A DNA stretch of 64,000 nt from Nitrincola alkalisediminis (GTDB lineage: Bacteria > Pseudomonadota > Gammaproteobacteria > Pseudomonadales > Balneatricaceae). The stretch lies in the NCBI RefSeq assembly GCF_009821115.1, contig NZ_VYTY01000001.1:310001-374000 (forward strand). The letters run 5' to 3'. Of this stretch, positions 1 through 8,148 are shown in pieces. The translations under genes and the position numbers were made by a program. The notes beneath the pieces were generated by a model. It did no database searches, had not been told where the DNA came from, and saw only the letters and a program-made list of their open reading frames with translations. Numbering within the stretch: position 1 is the first letter of the stretch; each line of letters opens with the position of its first letter.

Positions 1-1061
1 CGCTGATTGTCAGCGCGCGAACGTATGGCAAATCGTAGCGCTGAGCCATTTAACCCTGCAAAGTTGTGAGTGTGACGAGCGAGTAAACCGCGTTGCAGTA
101 GGAAAGGCAGCAAGGCATTTGAGTCGCGTTCGGCTGATGGGGGCTGCAATAGAAAAAAATTGGCTTGGGTCGGGGGAATCGAATAGTGACACTCGCGCAG
201 TTGCGGTAACAGCCAGGCGTGTTCTTGTGCTAACCAATCGTGGGTCGCGGTTAAAAATTCACGGTCCTGCAGCAGATGCGGCACGATATTGGCGGCAAAG
301 GTATTCACACTCCACGGAATTTGTCGTTTTTTAAGCTGTGCGATGCATTCGGTGTTGGCCAGAATATAGCCGATTCTGAGCCCCGGTAAGGTGAACATCT
401 TGGTTAAGGAGCGTAACAGAATCAAGGGTGTGTTTTTATTCAGACAGCGTGGCAATTGGTTTTGTTCATGAGGGGCAAAGTCGATAAATGCCTCATCAAC
501 GATCAGTGTACAGTTGGTTTTTTTTGCCTGATCGACCCATTCTTCCATTTCCTCCATGCCAATAAGGATGCCTGTCGGGTTATTGGGGCGGGCGATAAAC
601 ACCACATCCTGCGCCGCCATTTCGGCAAAAATAGCCTGCTTAGGCAAGTGGAAGTCAGGTGTAGAAAGTTGTTTGATGCTGGATGTTAGGCCGTAGTGAT
701 CGCAGGCTCGACGGTATTCCGCAAAGGTTGGCTCCAAAATCAAACAGCGCTTGCCTGCGAACAGGGAGGTTGCCAAAAAGATGGCCTCACTGCCGCCATT
801 GGTTAAGCAGACCTGCTCAGGTTGCACGCCTTCGGCCTGCGCAATGGCATGGATGGCATCCGTATACTTGGGGTCTGGATAGCGCGTTAGGGTGTCCAAT
901 TGCGATTGAATAAACGGACCCAACCAAGCGGGTGGCCCCAAAGGGTTGAGGTTGGTACTAAAATCAATAACCTTATGTTCTTTGGGGAAGCCATAATAGG
1001 CCAGAATTGATTCTGACTGACCACCATGCGAAGGCCAGGGTGCTGTGCTTGAATGATTCAT
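1..1061 (-). CDS. cobD: L-threonine-O-3-phosphate decarboxylase, partial (C-terminus beyond window edge)
   Basis: PLP-dependent class I/II aminotransferase fold enzyme. In the family it decarboxylates threonine phosphate to (R)-1-amino-2-propanol phosphate, the aminopropanol arm of the cobalamin nucleotide loop. I translated the minus strand directly: an open frame of 353 codons runs from ATG at 1061 off the left edge with no stop. Visible motifs are FSTNLNPLGPP near residue 35 (typical of CobD), NGGSEAI, RPNNPTG, VDEAFIDF and the PLP-lysine segment RSLTKMFTLPGLRIGY near residue 220. It overlaps the end of cbiB by four bases (ATGA), so the two are probably one translationally coupled operon. 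The enzyme is called CobC in the Pseudomonas denitrificans naming scheme. Only a short C-terminal tail is missing. Confidence 0.93.
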   Translation of the reverse strand, partial: MNHSSTAPWPSHGGQSESILAYYGFPKEHKVIDFSTNLNPLGPPAWLGPFIQSQLDTLTRYPDPKYTDAIHAIAQAEGVQPEQVCLTNGGSEAIFLATSLFAGKRCLILEPTFAEYRRACDHYGLTSSIKQLSTPDFHLPKQAIFAEMAAQDVVFIARPNNPTGILIGMEEMEEWVDQAKKTNCTLIVDEAFIDFAPHEQNQLPRCLNKNTPLILLRSLTKMFTLPGLRIGYILANTECIAQLKKRQIPWSVNTFAANIVPHLLQDREFLTATHDWLAQEHAWLLPQLRECHYSIPPTQANFFLLQPPSAERDSNALLPFLLQRGLLARHTHNFAGLNGSALRFAIRSRADNQ

Positions 1062-2038
1062 TGCAGAACCCATCCCAGCAAGCTGATTAAGGCAAAAAAT
1101 AGGGTGAAAACGATCCAAGCACCATGCATCAGGCGAATACTTTGGCCTATATGCGCGGTTTGCAGTGGCTGGTTGTTTGAACCCAGAATGGCTCGGTGAG
1201 AGGCGATGCCTTGGTAATAATTGGTTCCACCAAGTTGCACACCCAGCAAATTCGCCACCATGGCCTCCGGCCATCCGGCATTGGGGCTTGGATGCAGAGG
1301 GGCTTGCTGCCACGTGTGTCGCAGTGCATCCGTTGTACGAACACCTTGCAGCAGGATGGCCGCGATCCAAAAACAAGCGGCTGTCAAACGAGCAGGCAGC
1401 CAATTGGCTATATCATCCAGCTTCGCAGAGGCATAGCCAAAGTCGGCATAGCGTTCGTTTTTATAGCCGACCATCGAGTCCAGGGTGTTGATGGCTTTGT
1501 AACTCATGGCCAAGGGGGCGCCACCTAAAAAGGCCCAGAACAGGGGAGCGGTGATGCCATCGACGGTATTTTCGGCCAGGGTTTCCACCGTGCCACGAGT
1601 GATTTCGGCTTCATCCAATGAGTGGGTGTCGCGCCCAACAACATGGGATAAATAGGTACGTGCCAGCATGAGGTCGCCTTGGCCTAGGGGTCGAGCAACG
1701 GCGAGCGCCGCATCCTTTAATCCTTTGATGGCAAAACAAGACGACAGCAACAGGATTTCCAGCAGCAGGCCGAATACCGTATGAAGTGCATAGGCGAGCG
1801 CTAAGCAGCCATAGGTGATCGCAAAGGTGCTCATCACAACGCTAGCGGTTAATAAAAAGCCATTGATACGTTGTGTGCGGTGGTCGCCACGGTTCCAACG
1901 TGCATCAAGTCTGCTGATGAATGCGCCTATCAGTTGCACTGGGTGTGGAAGACGTTTGGGGTCTCCCACGACTAGATCCAAAAGAATAGCCATCAAAATA
2001 ACGCAGAGTAAACCTAAACTTAAGCTTGAAAGCAGCAT
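1058..2038 (-). CDS. cbiB: adenosylcobinamide-phosphate synthase CbiB
   Basis: Integral membrane protein that condenses adenosylcobyric acid with aminopropanol (phosphate) to give adenosylcobinamide (phosphate). About 326 residues from ATG 2038. The frame also extends upstream to a TTG at 2068 without a convincing Shine-Dalgarno, so I chose the ATG that leaves a normal short N-terminus before the family motif LLDLVVGDP. Other family features are HPVQLIGAFI, the central AENTVDGITAPLFWAFLGG, KAINTLDSMVGYKNERYADFG and NAGWPEAMVANLLGVQLGG, with several hydrophobic membrane segments. It lies directly upstream of cobD and divergent from cobT, consistent with one cobalamin-completion locus. The 5' limit is the only uncertain point. 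Confidence 0.92.
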   Translation of the reverse strand: MLLSSLSLGLLCVILMAILLDLVVGDPKRLPHPVQLIGAFISRLDARWNRGDHRTQRINGFLLTASVVMSTFAITYGCLALAYALHTVFGLLLEILLLSSCFAIKGLKDAALAVARPLGQGDLMLARTYLSHVVGRDTHSLDEAEITRGTVETLAENTVDGITAPLFWAFLGGAPLAMSYKAINTLDSMVGYKNERYADFGYASAKLDDIANWLPARLTAACFWIAAILLQGVRTTDALRHTWQQAPLHPSPNAGWPEAMVANLLGVQLGGTNYYQGIASHRAILGSNNQPLQTAHIGQSIRLMHGAWIVFTLFFALISLLGWVLQ

Positions 2039-2205
2039 GAAAGCGCCATGACCATCGGTTGTGAACAAGGGGTAATGAAGTTGGCTATCATAGCAAAAAC
2101 ACGATGTGTTGGTGCAGCTTTCATCAAGGCATGTTCACCGTTTGCTATTGAGCTGTGGTAACCTTCGCGTTTTGAATGATTCGAGTCGATGTTCAAGGAG
2201 CCAAG

Positions 2206-3261
2206 GTGAGTCAGATGGTTGAGAAGGGGGTGTTCAACATCCCACTGCTTTCAAATGAGTTGGATGCCGAGATTCAACACAAAATCGACATGAAAACCAA
2301 ACCCCAAGGATCACTGGGTCGTTTAGAAAGTTTAGCGGCTCAGATTGCGCGCCTACAACACACGTTATCACCTTGTACCGACACGGCCATGCACTTGGTG
2401 TTTGCCGCTGATCATGGTGTGTGTGAAGAAGGGGTAAGCCCTTTTCCTCAAGAAGTGACGGCGCAAATGGTACTGAATTTCCTGCAAGGTGGTGCGGCCA
2501 TTAATGTCTTTTGTCGCCACAATAACGTCGGTCTTAAGGTCATTGATGCGGGCGTTAAAACGTCTTTGCCTGAGCATCCTGATTTGGTGTCCTGTCCGGT
2601 TGCATCGGGCACTCGTAACTTTGCGCAAGAGGCAGCCATGTCGGCTGGCGAACTGGCGCAGTGTCTGCAAACAGGAGCAGAGATGGTCGATTGCTGGGCT
2701 GCAGATGCGCAGGTGTTAAGCTTGGGTGAAATGGGAATTGGCAATACCACTACTGCTGCCGCTGTCTTGGCTGCGTTACTCAATATACCCGCACGGGATA
2801 TTGTCGGGGCCGGAACGGGGGCAAGCCCCGAGATGCAAGTGCATAAAGCACAGGTCATTCAAGCAGCACTTGAACACCACCAGACGCATCAACTATCGCC
2901 TCTAGAGATTTTGCAATCCGTGGGTGGACTGGAAATTGCCATGATGACTGGAGCTTTTTTGCGCGGAGCTGCCCTTAAAAAATTGCTCGTGGTCGATGGT
3001 TTTATTGCCACCAGCGCGTGGATGGTGGCGTACCAGCTCTGCCCGCACATTCGTGACTACACGGTCTTTGCGCATCAAAGTCATGAGCAAGGTCATCAGC
3101 CTATTCTGTCTCAGCTGGGAATCGTGCCCCTGTTGACACTCGATTTGCGTTTAGGGGAAGGGACGGGTGCCATTGCGGCGATTCCGCTGATTCGTTTAGC
3201 GACTGCTTTTTTGAATGAAATGGCCTCCTTTGATGATGCAGGGGTGAGCCAGTCCGCATGA
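2206..3261 (+). CDS. cobT: nicotinate-nucleotide-dimethylbenzimidazole phosphoribosyltransferase CobT
   Basis: Transfers phosphoribose from nicotinate mononucleotide to dimethylbenzimidazole, giving alpha-ribazole phosphate for the lower ligand of cobalamin. Family motifs: KPQGSLGRLE near the N-terminus, FAADHGVCEEGVSPFPQEVT, LQGGAAINVF, LGEMGIGNTTTAAAVLAAL, GAGTG and GLEIAMMTGAFL; the catalytic glutamate lies in the C-terminal LRLGEGTGA. Length is about 351 residues, usual for the family. The frame opens at ATG 2176, but AAGGAG at 2195-2200 sits five bases before GTG 2206, so GTG is my preferred start; ATG 2215 is an alternative. It overlaps cobS by ATGA and heads the rightward operon cobT-cobS-cobC. 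Confidence 0.94.
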   Translation: MSQMVEKGVFNIPLLSNELDAEIQHKIDMKTKPQGSLGRLESLAAQIARLQHTLSPCTDTAMHLVFAADHGVCEEGVSPFPQEVTAQMVLNFLQGGAAINVFCRHNNVGLKVIDAGVKTSLPEHPDLVSCPVASGTRNFAQEAAMSAGELAQCLQTGAEMVDCWAADAQVLSLGEMGIGNTTTAAAVLAALLNIPARDIVGAGTGASPEMQVHKAQVIQAALEHHQTHQLSPLEILQSVGGLEIAMMTGAFLRGAALKKLLVVDGFIATSAWMVAYQLCPHIRDYTVFAHQSHEQGHQPILSQLGIVPLLTLDLRLGEGTGAIAAIPLIRLATAFLNEMASFDDAGVSQSA

Positions 3262-4022
3262 GTACGCCCAAGACAAGTCTGGTCCGCCAAGAGTGGCAAG
3301 CGTTTTGGTTGGCGATGAGCTTCCTGACGCGTATTCCAGTTTGGGTCAAGATTGATTACTCCCAGCGCCTAATGAACCTATCCAGTCTTTATTTTCCGCT
3401 GGTGGGCTTGTTACTGGGGGTGTTGAATCTGCTTGCGTACAGTCTGCTGATCAGTCTGTTGCCACTTACGGTCACTTTGCTGCTATTGCTGGTATTGCAC
3501 TTATGGATAACGGGTGCCTTTCATGAAGATGGTTTGGCCGACAGCCTTGATGCGTTTGGCGGCGGCTACACCCGCGAGAAGCGCTTAGAGATTATGAAGG
3601 ACAGCCGTATAGGCACCTATGGCTCCGTTGCCCTGTTTTGTGTGCTGGCATTAAAGTGGGCCATTTGGGTTGAGCTAGACAACTTAGCAATCGCGCTGTT
3701 AATGGCGCCTGCGATTGCCCGCTTAACGCCGCTGTTTTTAATGCATTTTATGCCCTATGTCACCGCATCCGAGCAAAGCAAAACCAAGCCTGTTGCTGAC
3801 TCTATGAGTTTAGGACGCTTGGCTTTCGCCATCCTTGGTGTGCTGCTGGTGGCGCTTATTGCCCAGGTGTTTTGGATAACCCTTCTTGCCATTGCGATCA
3901 CGCTGTTGTACTGGGGATACAGTCTGCATCGGAACTTAGGGGGATACACAGGGGATACACTGGGGGCCAGTGTGATTATCTCTGAGCTGGTCTTTTTGCT
4001 CTTGCTGCTGATTGGACGCTGA
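3258..4022 (+). CDS. cobS: adenosylcobinamide-GDP ribazoletransferase CobS
   Basis: Membrane enzyme joining adenosylcobinamide-GDP to alpha-ribazole (phosphate) as the last assembly step of the coenzyme. 254 residues with multiple hydrophobic helices. It shows the conserved acidic segment HEDGLADSLDAFGGG near residue 90 followed by KDSRIGTYG, and a C-terminal GGYTGDTLGA motif, all characteristic of CobS. The start ATG overlaps the cobT stop (ATGA), indicating translational coupling, and cobC follows after two bases. No kinase/guanylyltransferase gene (cobU) is seen in the window. Confidence 0.95.
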   Translation: MSTPKTSLVRQEWQAFWLAMSFLTRIPVWVKIDYSQRLMNLSSLYFPLVGLLLGVLNLLAYSLLISLLPLTVTLLLLLVLHLWITGAFHEDGLADSLDAFGGGYTREKRLEIMKDSRIGTYGSVALFCVLALKWAIWVELDNLAIALLMAPAIARLTPLFLMHFMPYVTASEQSKTKPVADSMSLGRLAFAILGVLLVALIAQVFWITLLAIAITLLYWGYSLHRNLGGYTGDTLGASVIISELVFLLLLLIGR

Positions 4023-4024
4023 GT

Positions 4025-4528
4025 ATGCGTTACTGGATCAGGCATGATCGACCCTTGTTATCAAGCCATCTGTGTTACGGTTGGCTTGATGTACCTTTGG
4101 CGGTGCCTGTGCAAGAGACCCTTACCCAGCTGCCCAGCTTGCCAATCCATCTGCCCATTTACACCAGTCCTTTGCAGCGATGCCGTTTATTGGCTGAAGC
4201 CTTGGCCGAAGGTAAGCAATCTTTACATTGCCTTGATGCACTGCGAGAAATTCATTTTGGTCAGTGGGAGGGGGTCGAGTGGGATAAAATCAGCCGAGCT
4301 GAACTCGATGCTTGGGCCGAACAGCCTTATGCCTACTCCTTTCCAGAAGGGGAGTCGATCCCTGAATTTTTAGCCAGAGTTCAAGTCTTACTCGATGACC
4401 TTCCAAGTGAGGCCATCGTCATCACCCATGCTGGCGTTATTCGCGCGGCCCTGCATTTTGTGAAACACCTCCCCCTTGAAGACGCCTTTGCGACTCCGGT
4501 GGGGTATGGTCTGTGTCTAGAATTTTGA
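4025..4528 (+). CDS. cobC: alpha-ribazole phosphatase-like histidine phosphatase
   Basis: Histidine (phosphoglycerate-mutase-like) phosphatase of 167 residues. In the cobalamin pathway this family removes the 5'-phosphate of alpha-ribazole phosphate or cobalamin phosphate. Evidence: N-terminal IRHDRP (the catalytic RH pair, but Asp where most members have Gly), TSPLQRC, LREIHFGQWEG, FPEGES and the second catalytic histidine in VITHAGVIRAAL. It follows cobS by two bases. The protein is somewhat shorter than the usual roughly 200-residue CobC and the RHD variant is atypical. The role is supported mainly by operon position. Confidence 0.85.
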   Translation: MRYWIRHDRPLLSSHLCYGWLDVPLAVPVQETLTQLPSLPIHLPIYTSPLQRCRLLAEALAEGKQSLHCLDALREIHFGQWEGVEWDKISRAELDAWAEQPYAYSFPEGESIPEFLARVQVLLDDLPSEAIVITHAGVIRAALHFVKHLPLEDAFATPVGYGLCLEF

Positions 4529-4551
4529 TGGTGAAAAAAGCATGGATAGAT

Positions 4552-5013
4552 TCATATTGGCAAGCGTGTCGATGCTTTGAGTTCTCGCAAGGAAATGTTA
4601 GATGCAATCGCCGATACTCCAGGCAGTTTTCTGAGTACCTGATCCACGAAGCGGCTGTAATCGTCCAAATCCTTAGCGACCACTTGCAGTAGAAAATCGG
4701 CGGCTCCGGTTGTGTTATGGCACGACAAAACATTGTCACAACGCTGAATCACCTGTTCAAAGCGCTGTGTAGTCTCTTCATCGTGTTGGTTGCAGGTGAG
4801 CTGTACAAAAGCGAGCACACCAAAGCCCAGTTTACGGCGATCAAGATTGGCTTGGTAGTCGGTAATGATGTTCTCTTCTTCTAGGCGTTTCAGGCGGCGC
4901 CAGCAGGGTGTTTCGCTCAATGACAATTCAGTCGCCAACTTCGCATTCGACAAACGGCCGTCTTGCTGCATACGTCGAAGAATATCAGTATCTACCTTGT
5001 CTAAGCTGATCAT
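4552..5013 (-). CDS. Lrp/AsnC family transcriptional regulator
   Basis: 153-residue feast/famine regulator. The N-terminal winged HTH (LDKVDTDILRRMQQDGR, then LSLSETPCWRRLKRLEEENII) is followed by the RAM/AsnC ligand domain (about residues 65-150) with GAADFLLQVVAKDLDDYSRFV. Proteins of this family usually sense amino acids as octamers. It is divergent from the alcohol dehydrogenase at 5154. The 140-bp gap contains a perfect 10-bp inverted repeat (5031-5040 / 5067-5076), a plausible autoregulatory and target operator. It is convergent with cobC, 23 bp apart. The effector is unknown. Confidence 0.92.
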   Translation of the reverse strand: MISLDKVDTDILRRMQQDGRLSNAKLATELSLSETPCWRRLKRLEEENIITDYQANLDRRKLGFGVLAFVQLTCNQHDEETTQRFEQVIQRCDNVLSCHNTTGAADFLLQVVAKDLDDYSRFVDQVLRKLPGVSAIASNISLRELKASTRLPI

Positions 5014-5030
5014 TGAAAGACTCCTCTAAA

Positions 5031-5076
5031 ATAAATCCATTTTAAGAAATAATATTCCAAAGTCTGATGGATTTAT
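5031..5076. promoter_or_regulatory. inverted repeat between lrp-like gene and adh
   Basis: ATAAATCCAT (5031-5040) and its exact complement ATGGATTTAT (5067-5076) are spaced 36 bp centre to centre in the divergent intergenic region. The spacing, just over three helical turns, suits a multimeric Lrp-type regulator. Binding is inferred, not shown. Confidence 0.45.
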
Positions 5077-5153
5077 ACGATAAAAAGCAAGGTAATTTCT
5101 GGTGAATTCAGTAGTCTGTTAGCTCAACCAATTGATCACCTGAGGGGGGAAGC

Positions 5154-6194
5154 ATGAAAGCCGTTGTGTATGAGCAGTTTGCGAAGGCACCAAAGATAAT
5201 GAGTGTACAGGACCCAACACCTGAGGCCCATGGTGTGGTGATCAAGGTTGAGGCGACAGGTGTGTGTCGAAGTGACTGGCACGGTTGGATGGGGCACGAT
5301 CCGGACATAGAACTCCCTCATGTTCCTGGGCACGAGTTTGCTGGAGTCATTGAAGCCGTCGGGAAAGATGTTAAGTCTTTTAAAGTGGGTGATCGAGTCA
5401 CGGTGCCATTTGTCAGCGCATGCGGCGCTTGTCCTGAGTGCCACGGTGGAAATCATCAAGTCTGCGGCAACCAAACTCAGCCTGGATTCACGCATTGGGG
5501 ATCGTTTGCAGAATATGTCACTATCCACCATGCCGATGTTAATCTGGTGACACTACCGGAAGCCATGGACTTCGCCACTGCTGCTAGCCTTGGATGCCGT
5601 TTTGTTACATCCTTCAGAGCCGTGGTTGACCAAGGCAAAGTGAGTGCAGGGCAGTGGGTGGCTGTGTATGGTTGCGGGGGGGTTGGGCTTTCAGCCATTA
5701 TGATTGCGAACAGCATTGGTGCCAATGTTATTGCGGTTGATGTAACAGAGGACAAGCTAGCGCTCGCTAAATCCCTGGGGGCTTATGCAACGATTAACGC
5801 CTTGCAGGTTCCTGATGTTGCCGAGGCGATTAAAGAGATCACGCGTGGTGGCGTGCATGTTTCACTTGATGCCCTAGGTCACCCGACAACCTGTATTAAT
5901 TCGATCAAAAGTTTGAAAAAACTGGGTAAACATGTTCAGGTCGGTTTGTTATTGGCGGATCACGCGACACCGCCAATTCCGATGAATCTTGTGATAGCGC
6001 ATGAGCTGGAAATTATTGGCAGTCATGGCATGCAGGCATTTCGGTATGATGCCATGCTCGCCATGATTAAATCGGGCAAGCTGCGTCCTGATAAGCTGCT
6101 GGGACGCACCATCAGCTTAGAAGAGTCCATCGCAGCGCTCACCACGATGGATACACATAACCCGCCGGGTGTGACCGTGGTGACGCATTTTTAG
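5154..6194 (+). CDS. zinc-dependent alcohol dehydrogenase family protein
   Basis: 346-residue medium-chain dehydrogenase/reductase. The N-terminal GroES-like domain carries the catalytic zinc ligands ([10 protein letters not shown], then [12 protein letters not shown]) and the structural-zinc-type cysteine set [15 protein letters not shown]. The Rossmann domain has the nucleotide motif [10 protein letters not shown] near residue 170. The start ATG 5154 has a good Shine-Dalgarno (GAGGGGGGAAGC). Its substrate cannot be read from the sequence; relatives oxidise primary alcohols or diols with NAD(P). The divergent Lrp-like gene probably regulates it, and a strong hairpin follows the stop. Confidence 0.9.
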   Translation: MKAVVYEQFAKAPKIMSVQDPTPEAHGVVIKVEATGVCRSDWHGWMGHDPDIELPHVPGHEFAGVIEAVGKDVKSFKVGDRVTVPFVSACGACPECHGGNHQVCGNQTQPGFTHWGSFAEYVTIHHADVNLVTLPEAMDFATAASLGCRFVTSFRAVVDQGKVSAGQWVAVYGCGGVGLSAIMIANSIGANVIAVDVTEDKLALAKSLGAYATINALQVPDVAEAIKEITRGGVHVSLDALGHPTTCINSIKSLKKLGKHVQVGLLLADHATPPIPMNLVIAHELEIIGSHGMQAFRYDAMLAMIKSGKLRPDKLLGRTISLEESIAALTTMDTHNPPGVTVVTHF

Positions 6195-6209
6195 AATGCC
6201 TGTACCGTA

Positions 6210-6252
6210 AGGGTAAACACAAGAATAATGCTAGCCCCATTGTGTTTACCCT
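6210..6252. terminator. stem-loop downstream of alcohol dehydrogenase
   Basis: Perfect 13-bp inverted repeat (AGGGTAAACACAA at 6210-6222, complement at 6240-6252) with a 17-nt loop, starting 16 bases after the adh stop. There is no clear T-tract, so it may be a terminator or an mRNA-stabilising hairpin. Confidence 0.5.
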
Positions 6253-6394
6253 CAGATTAAGTCCGTTATGTTGCGGACTTGGTCTGGCGCCTAAACCAAC
6301 TAAACCGGCGAAGGCTGATCAGAGCCTGCCTGCCCGCGCAAGGATAAATCTGCTACTATGGCCACTCGTTTTTTATTTGATTTGAGGTGTGTTC

Positions 6395-6760
6395 ATGACG
6401 ATTCATCGTATCAATCCTTGCAAGCGCTGGTCAGATGTAACGGTTTTTAATGGCATCGCTTACTTTGTGGAGGTGCCGGAATCGGATCTAAGTGCCGATA
6501 TCCAAGGCCAGTTGGCTCAGATATTGGAACAGGCGCAAGCTTCGCTGGCAAAGATTGATAGTGACAAAAGCCGGATTTTATCTGCCACCATCTACATTAC
6601 AGATTTTGCCAATCTGCCAGCGCTGAACGAGGTTTGGGATGAATGGTTTCCAGAAGGTACCGCGCCAAGTCGTGCCTGTGTGAAAGCAGAATTGGCGGAT
6701 CCAGATTACTTGGTCGAAATTGCATTTACCGCTGCTGCGGGTGCCAAGTTTCAGTCATAA
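6395..6760 (+). CDS. RidA family (YjgF/UK114) protein
   Basis: About 121 residues. RidA proteins are trimeric enamine/imine deaminases that protect PLP enzymes from reactive 2-aminoacrylate. Visible family features: VFNGIAYFVEVPE, the helix QLAQILEQAQASLAKIDSDKS, ATIYITDFANLPALNEVWDEWF, the GTAPSRACV segment containing the conserved Arg, and the C-terminal VEIAFTAAA. It belongs to the shorter RidA subgroup rather than the canonical RidA. An in-frame GTG occurs six bases upstream, but GAGGTG at 6384-6389 best serves ATG 6395. Stand-alone gene. Confidence 0.9.
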   Translation: MTIHRINPCKRWSDVTVFNGIAYFVEVPESDLSADIQGQLAQILEQAQASLAKIDSDKSRILSATIYITDFANLPALNEVWDEWFPEGTAPSRACVKAELADPDYLVEIAFTAAAGAKFQS

Positions 6761-6785
6761 GCAACGGGAATAGATGCTGCCGGAG

Positions 6786-8033
6786 CTATTGTTCTCGGGC
6801 AGCCGCTTCGCGCAATTTATCCTTTTTGCTTTTTCGTTTGCCTTTAACGGGCGCTTTACCTTGAGTGTTTTGCGGTGATGCCTGCGTTGGTGTTGGGCTA
6901 GGCTCAAACCCTTGAATCTGTTCGAGTGTCACGTCAAGCTGGTTGCGTTTTACAATCAGTTTGAAGTGAGCATCACTGTCAGGGTCGATAAAGGAGAAAG
7001 CGGTGCCTGCTTCACCGGCCCTTGCGGTACGGCCAATGCGGTGGATGTAATCGGCCGGTGCACGCGGCAAGTCGTAATTCACCACATACGGCAGTAAGGG
7101 AATATCAAGGCCGCGTGCCGCCAGATCGGTTGCAATCAACACCCGAATTTTGCCAGTTTTGAATGCAGCCAAGGTGGAGCTGCGCTCTGTTTGCGACTTG
7201 TCTCCGTGCAGTGTTTCGACGTTAAAATCGTATTTGTAGAGCTTGTCAGCTACATTCTCAGCCGTGCGCTTGCTCGCGACAAACACCAAAAACTGTGCAC
7301 CGGGGTACTCGGTGAGCAGGTGGCGCAGGAGCGTGGTGCGCTGTGCTTTGTCCACTTCAATCGGACGTTGAGTGAGGCTGTCCGGCAACTTGTTTTGTCG
7401 TTCAATCTCGATGCAAACTGGATGAAATAAGAGTTGATCGATTAAGGCATCGACCTCTTGCGGGAAGGTGGCCGAAAACAGCAGGTTTTGTCGCTGTGCT
7501 GGCAACAGGTTGATGATCTGCTGCAATTCATCAGCAAAACCCAAATCCAGCAGGCGGTCCGCTTCATCCAACACCAGATGCAGCACTTGATTTAGATTGA
7601 TGGCATTTTTTTCGATCAAATCCAGCAGACGGCCTGGGGTTGCGACCATAAAATCACAACCGCCGCGCATGGCCTGCATTTGGGTGTTAATCGAGACACC
7701 GCCGTAGACTGCAAGGCTTTTAATACGTCTTGGGTAATACGCGCTGAATGCTTGAATTGCCTGTTCAACTTGTACGGCCAGTTCACGGGTGGGAACGAGC
7801 ACTAAGGCGGCCACCTGATTGCTTCTGAGCCCAGGGTGGTTGAGTAGCTTTTCTAGCAGTGGCAATACAAACGCCGCCGTTTTTCCTGAGCCTGTTTCCG
7901 CCGCCGCCAAAACGTCACGTCCTTCCAGAACCGCAGGTATCGCTTGGCTCTGAACAGCTGTAGGGGTTTCGTAACCCAATGTATCAAGTGAGCGTTGGAA
8001 AAAATCAGACAGACCCAAGGAAATAAACGACAT
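6786..8033 (-). CDS. DEAD-box ATP-dependent RNA helicase, RhlE-like
   Basis: 415 residues. It contains the full superfamily 2 helicase set in order: Q motif (FISLGLSDFF, then TPTAVQSQAIP), Walker A AAETGSGKTAAF, PTRELAVQ, GG doublet, TPGRLLD, DEAD (LDEADRLLDLGF), SAT (LFSATFP), ARGLDIP and HRIGRTARAG. A basic C-terminal tail rich in Lys/Arg (KGKRKSKKDKLRE) suggests RNA binding, as in RhlE/SrmB-type proteins that act in ribosome assembly or mRNA turnover. The exact orthologue group (RhlE versus another) is not certain. Confidence 0.93.
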   Translation of the reverse strand: MSFISLGLSDFFQRSLDTLGYETPTAVQSQAIPAVLEGRDVLAAAETGSGKTAAFVLPLLEKLLNHPGLRSNQVAALVLVPTRELAVQVEQAIQAFSAYYPRRIKSLAVYGGVSINTQMQAMRGGCDFMVATPGRLLDLIEKNAINLNQVLHLVLDEADRLLDLGFADELQQIINLLPAQRQNLLFSATFPQEVDALIDQLLFHPVCIEIERQNKLPDSLTQRPIEVDKAQRTTLLRHLLTEYPGAQFLVFVASKRTAENVADKLYKYDFNVETLHGDKSQTERSSTLAAFKTGKIRVLIATDLAARGLDIPLLPYVVNYDLPRAPADYIHRIGRTARAGEAGTAFSFIDPDSDAHFKLIVKRNQLDVTLEQIQGFEPSPTPTQASPQNTQGKAPVKGKRKSKKDKLREAAAREQ

Positions 8034-8118
8034 AAGAGGATGTATACCGAGTGAAGATTAAAAAACCATTTTAGCAGGTTTGGAGCGCTAAGTCCGACAG
8101 GCTTTTTGCGTCGGAGAT

Positions 8119-8143
8119 GGGCCCAACGCACTGCGTTGGGCCT
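8119..8143. terminator. GC-rich hairpin after the PRPP-synthetase-like gene
   Basis: GGCCCAACGCA (8120-8130) and its exact complement (8132-8142) form an 11-bp stem just past the stop of the leftward gene at 8149. It lacks a T-run on the minus strand, so it is a moderate terminator candidate. Confidence 0.45.
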
Positions 8144-8148
8144 AAGAT

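Noticed and set aside
2069-2205. Cobalamin riboswitch upstream of the cob genes
   Set aside because: The divergent gap is only about 140-170 bp and I see no B12-box-like core; too short for the usual element and unsupported.
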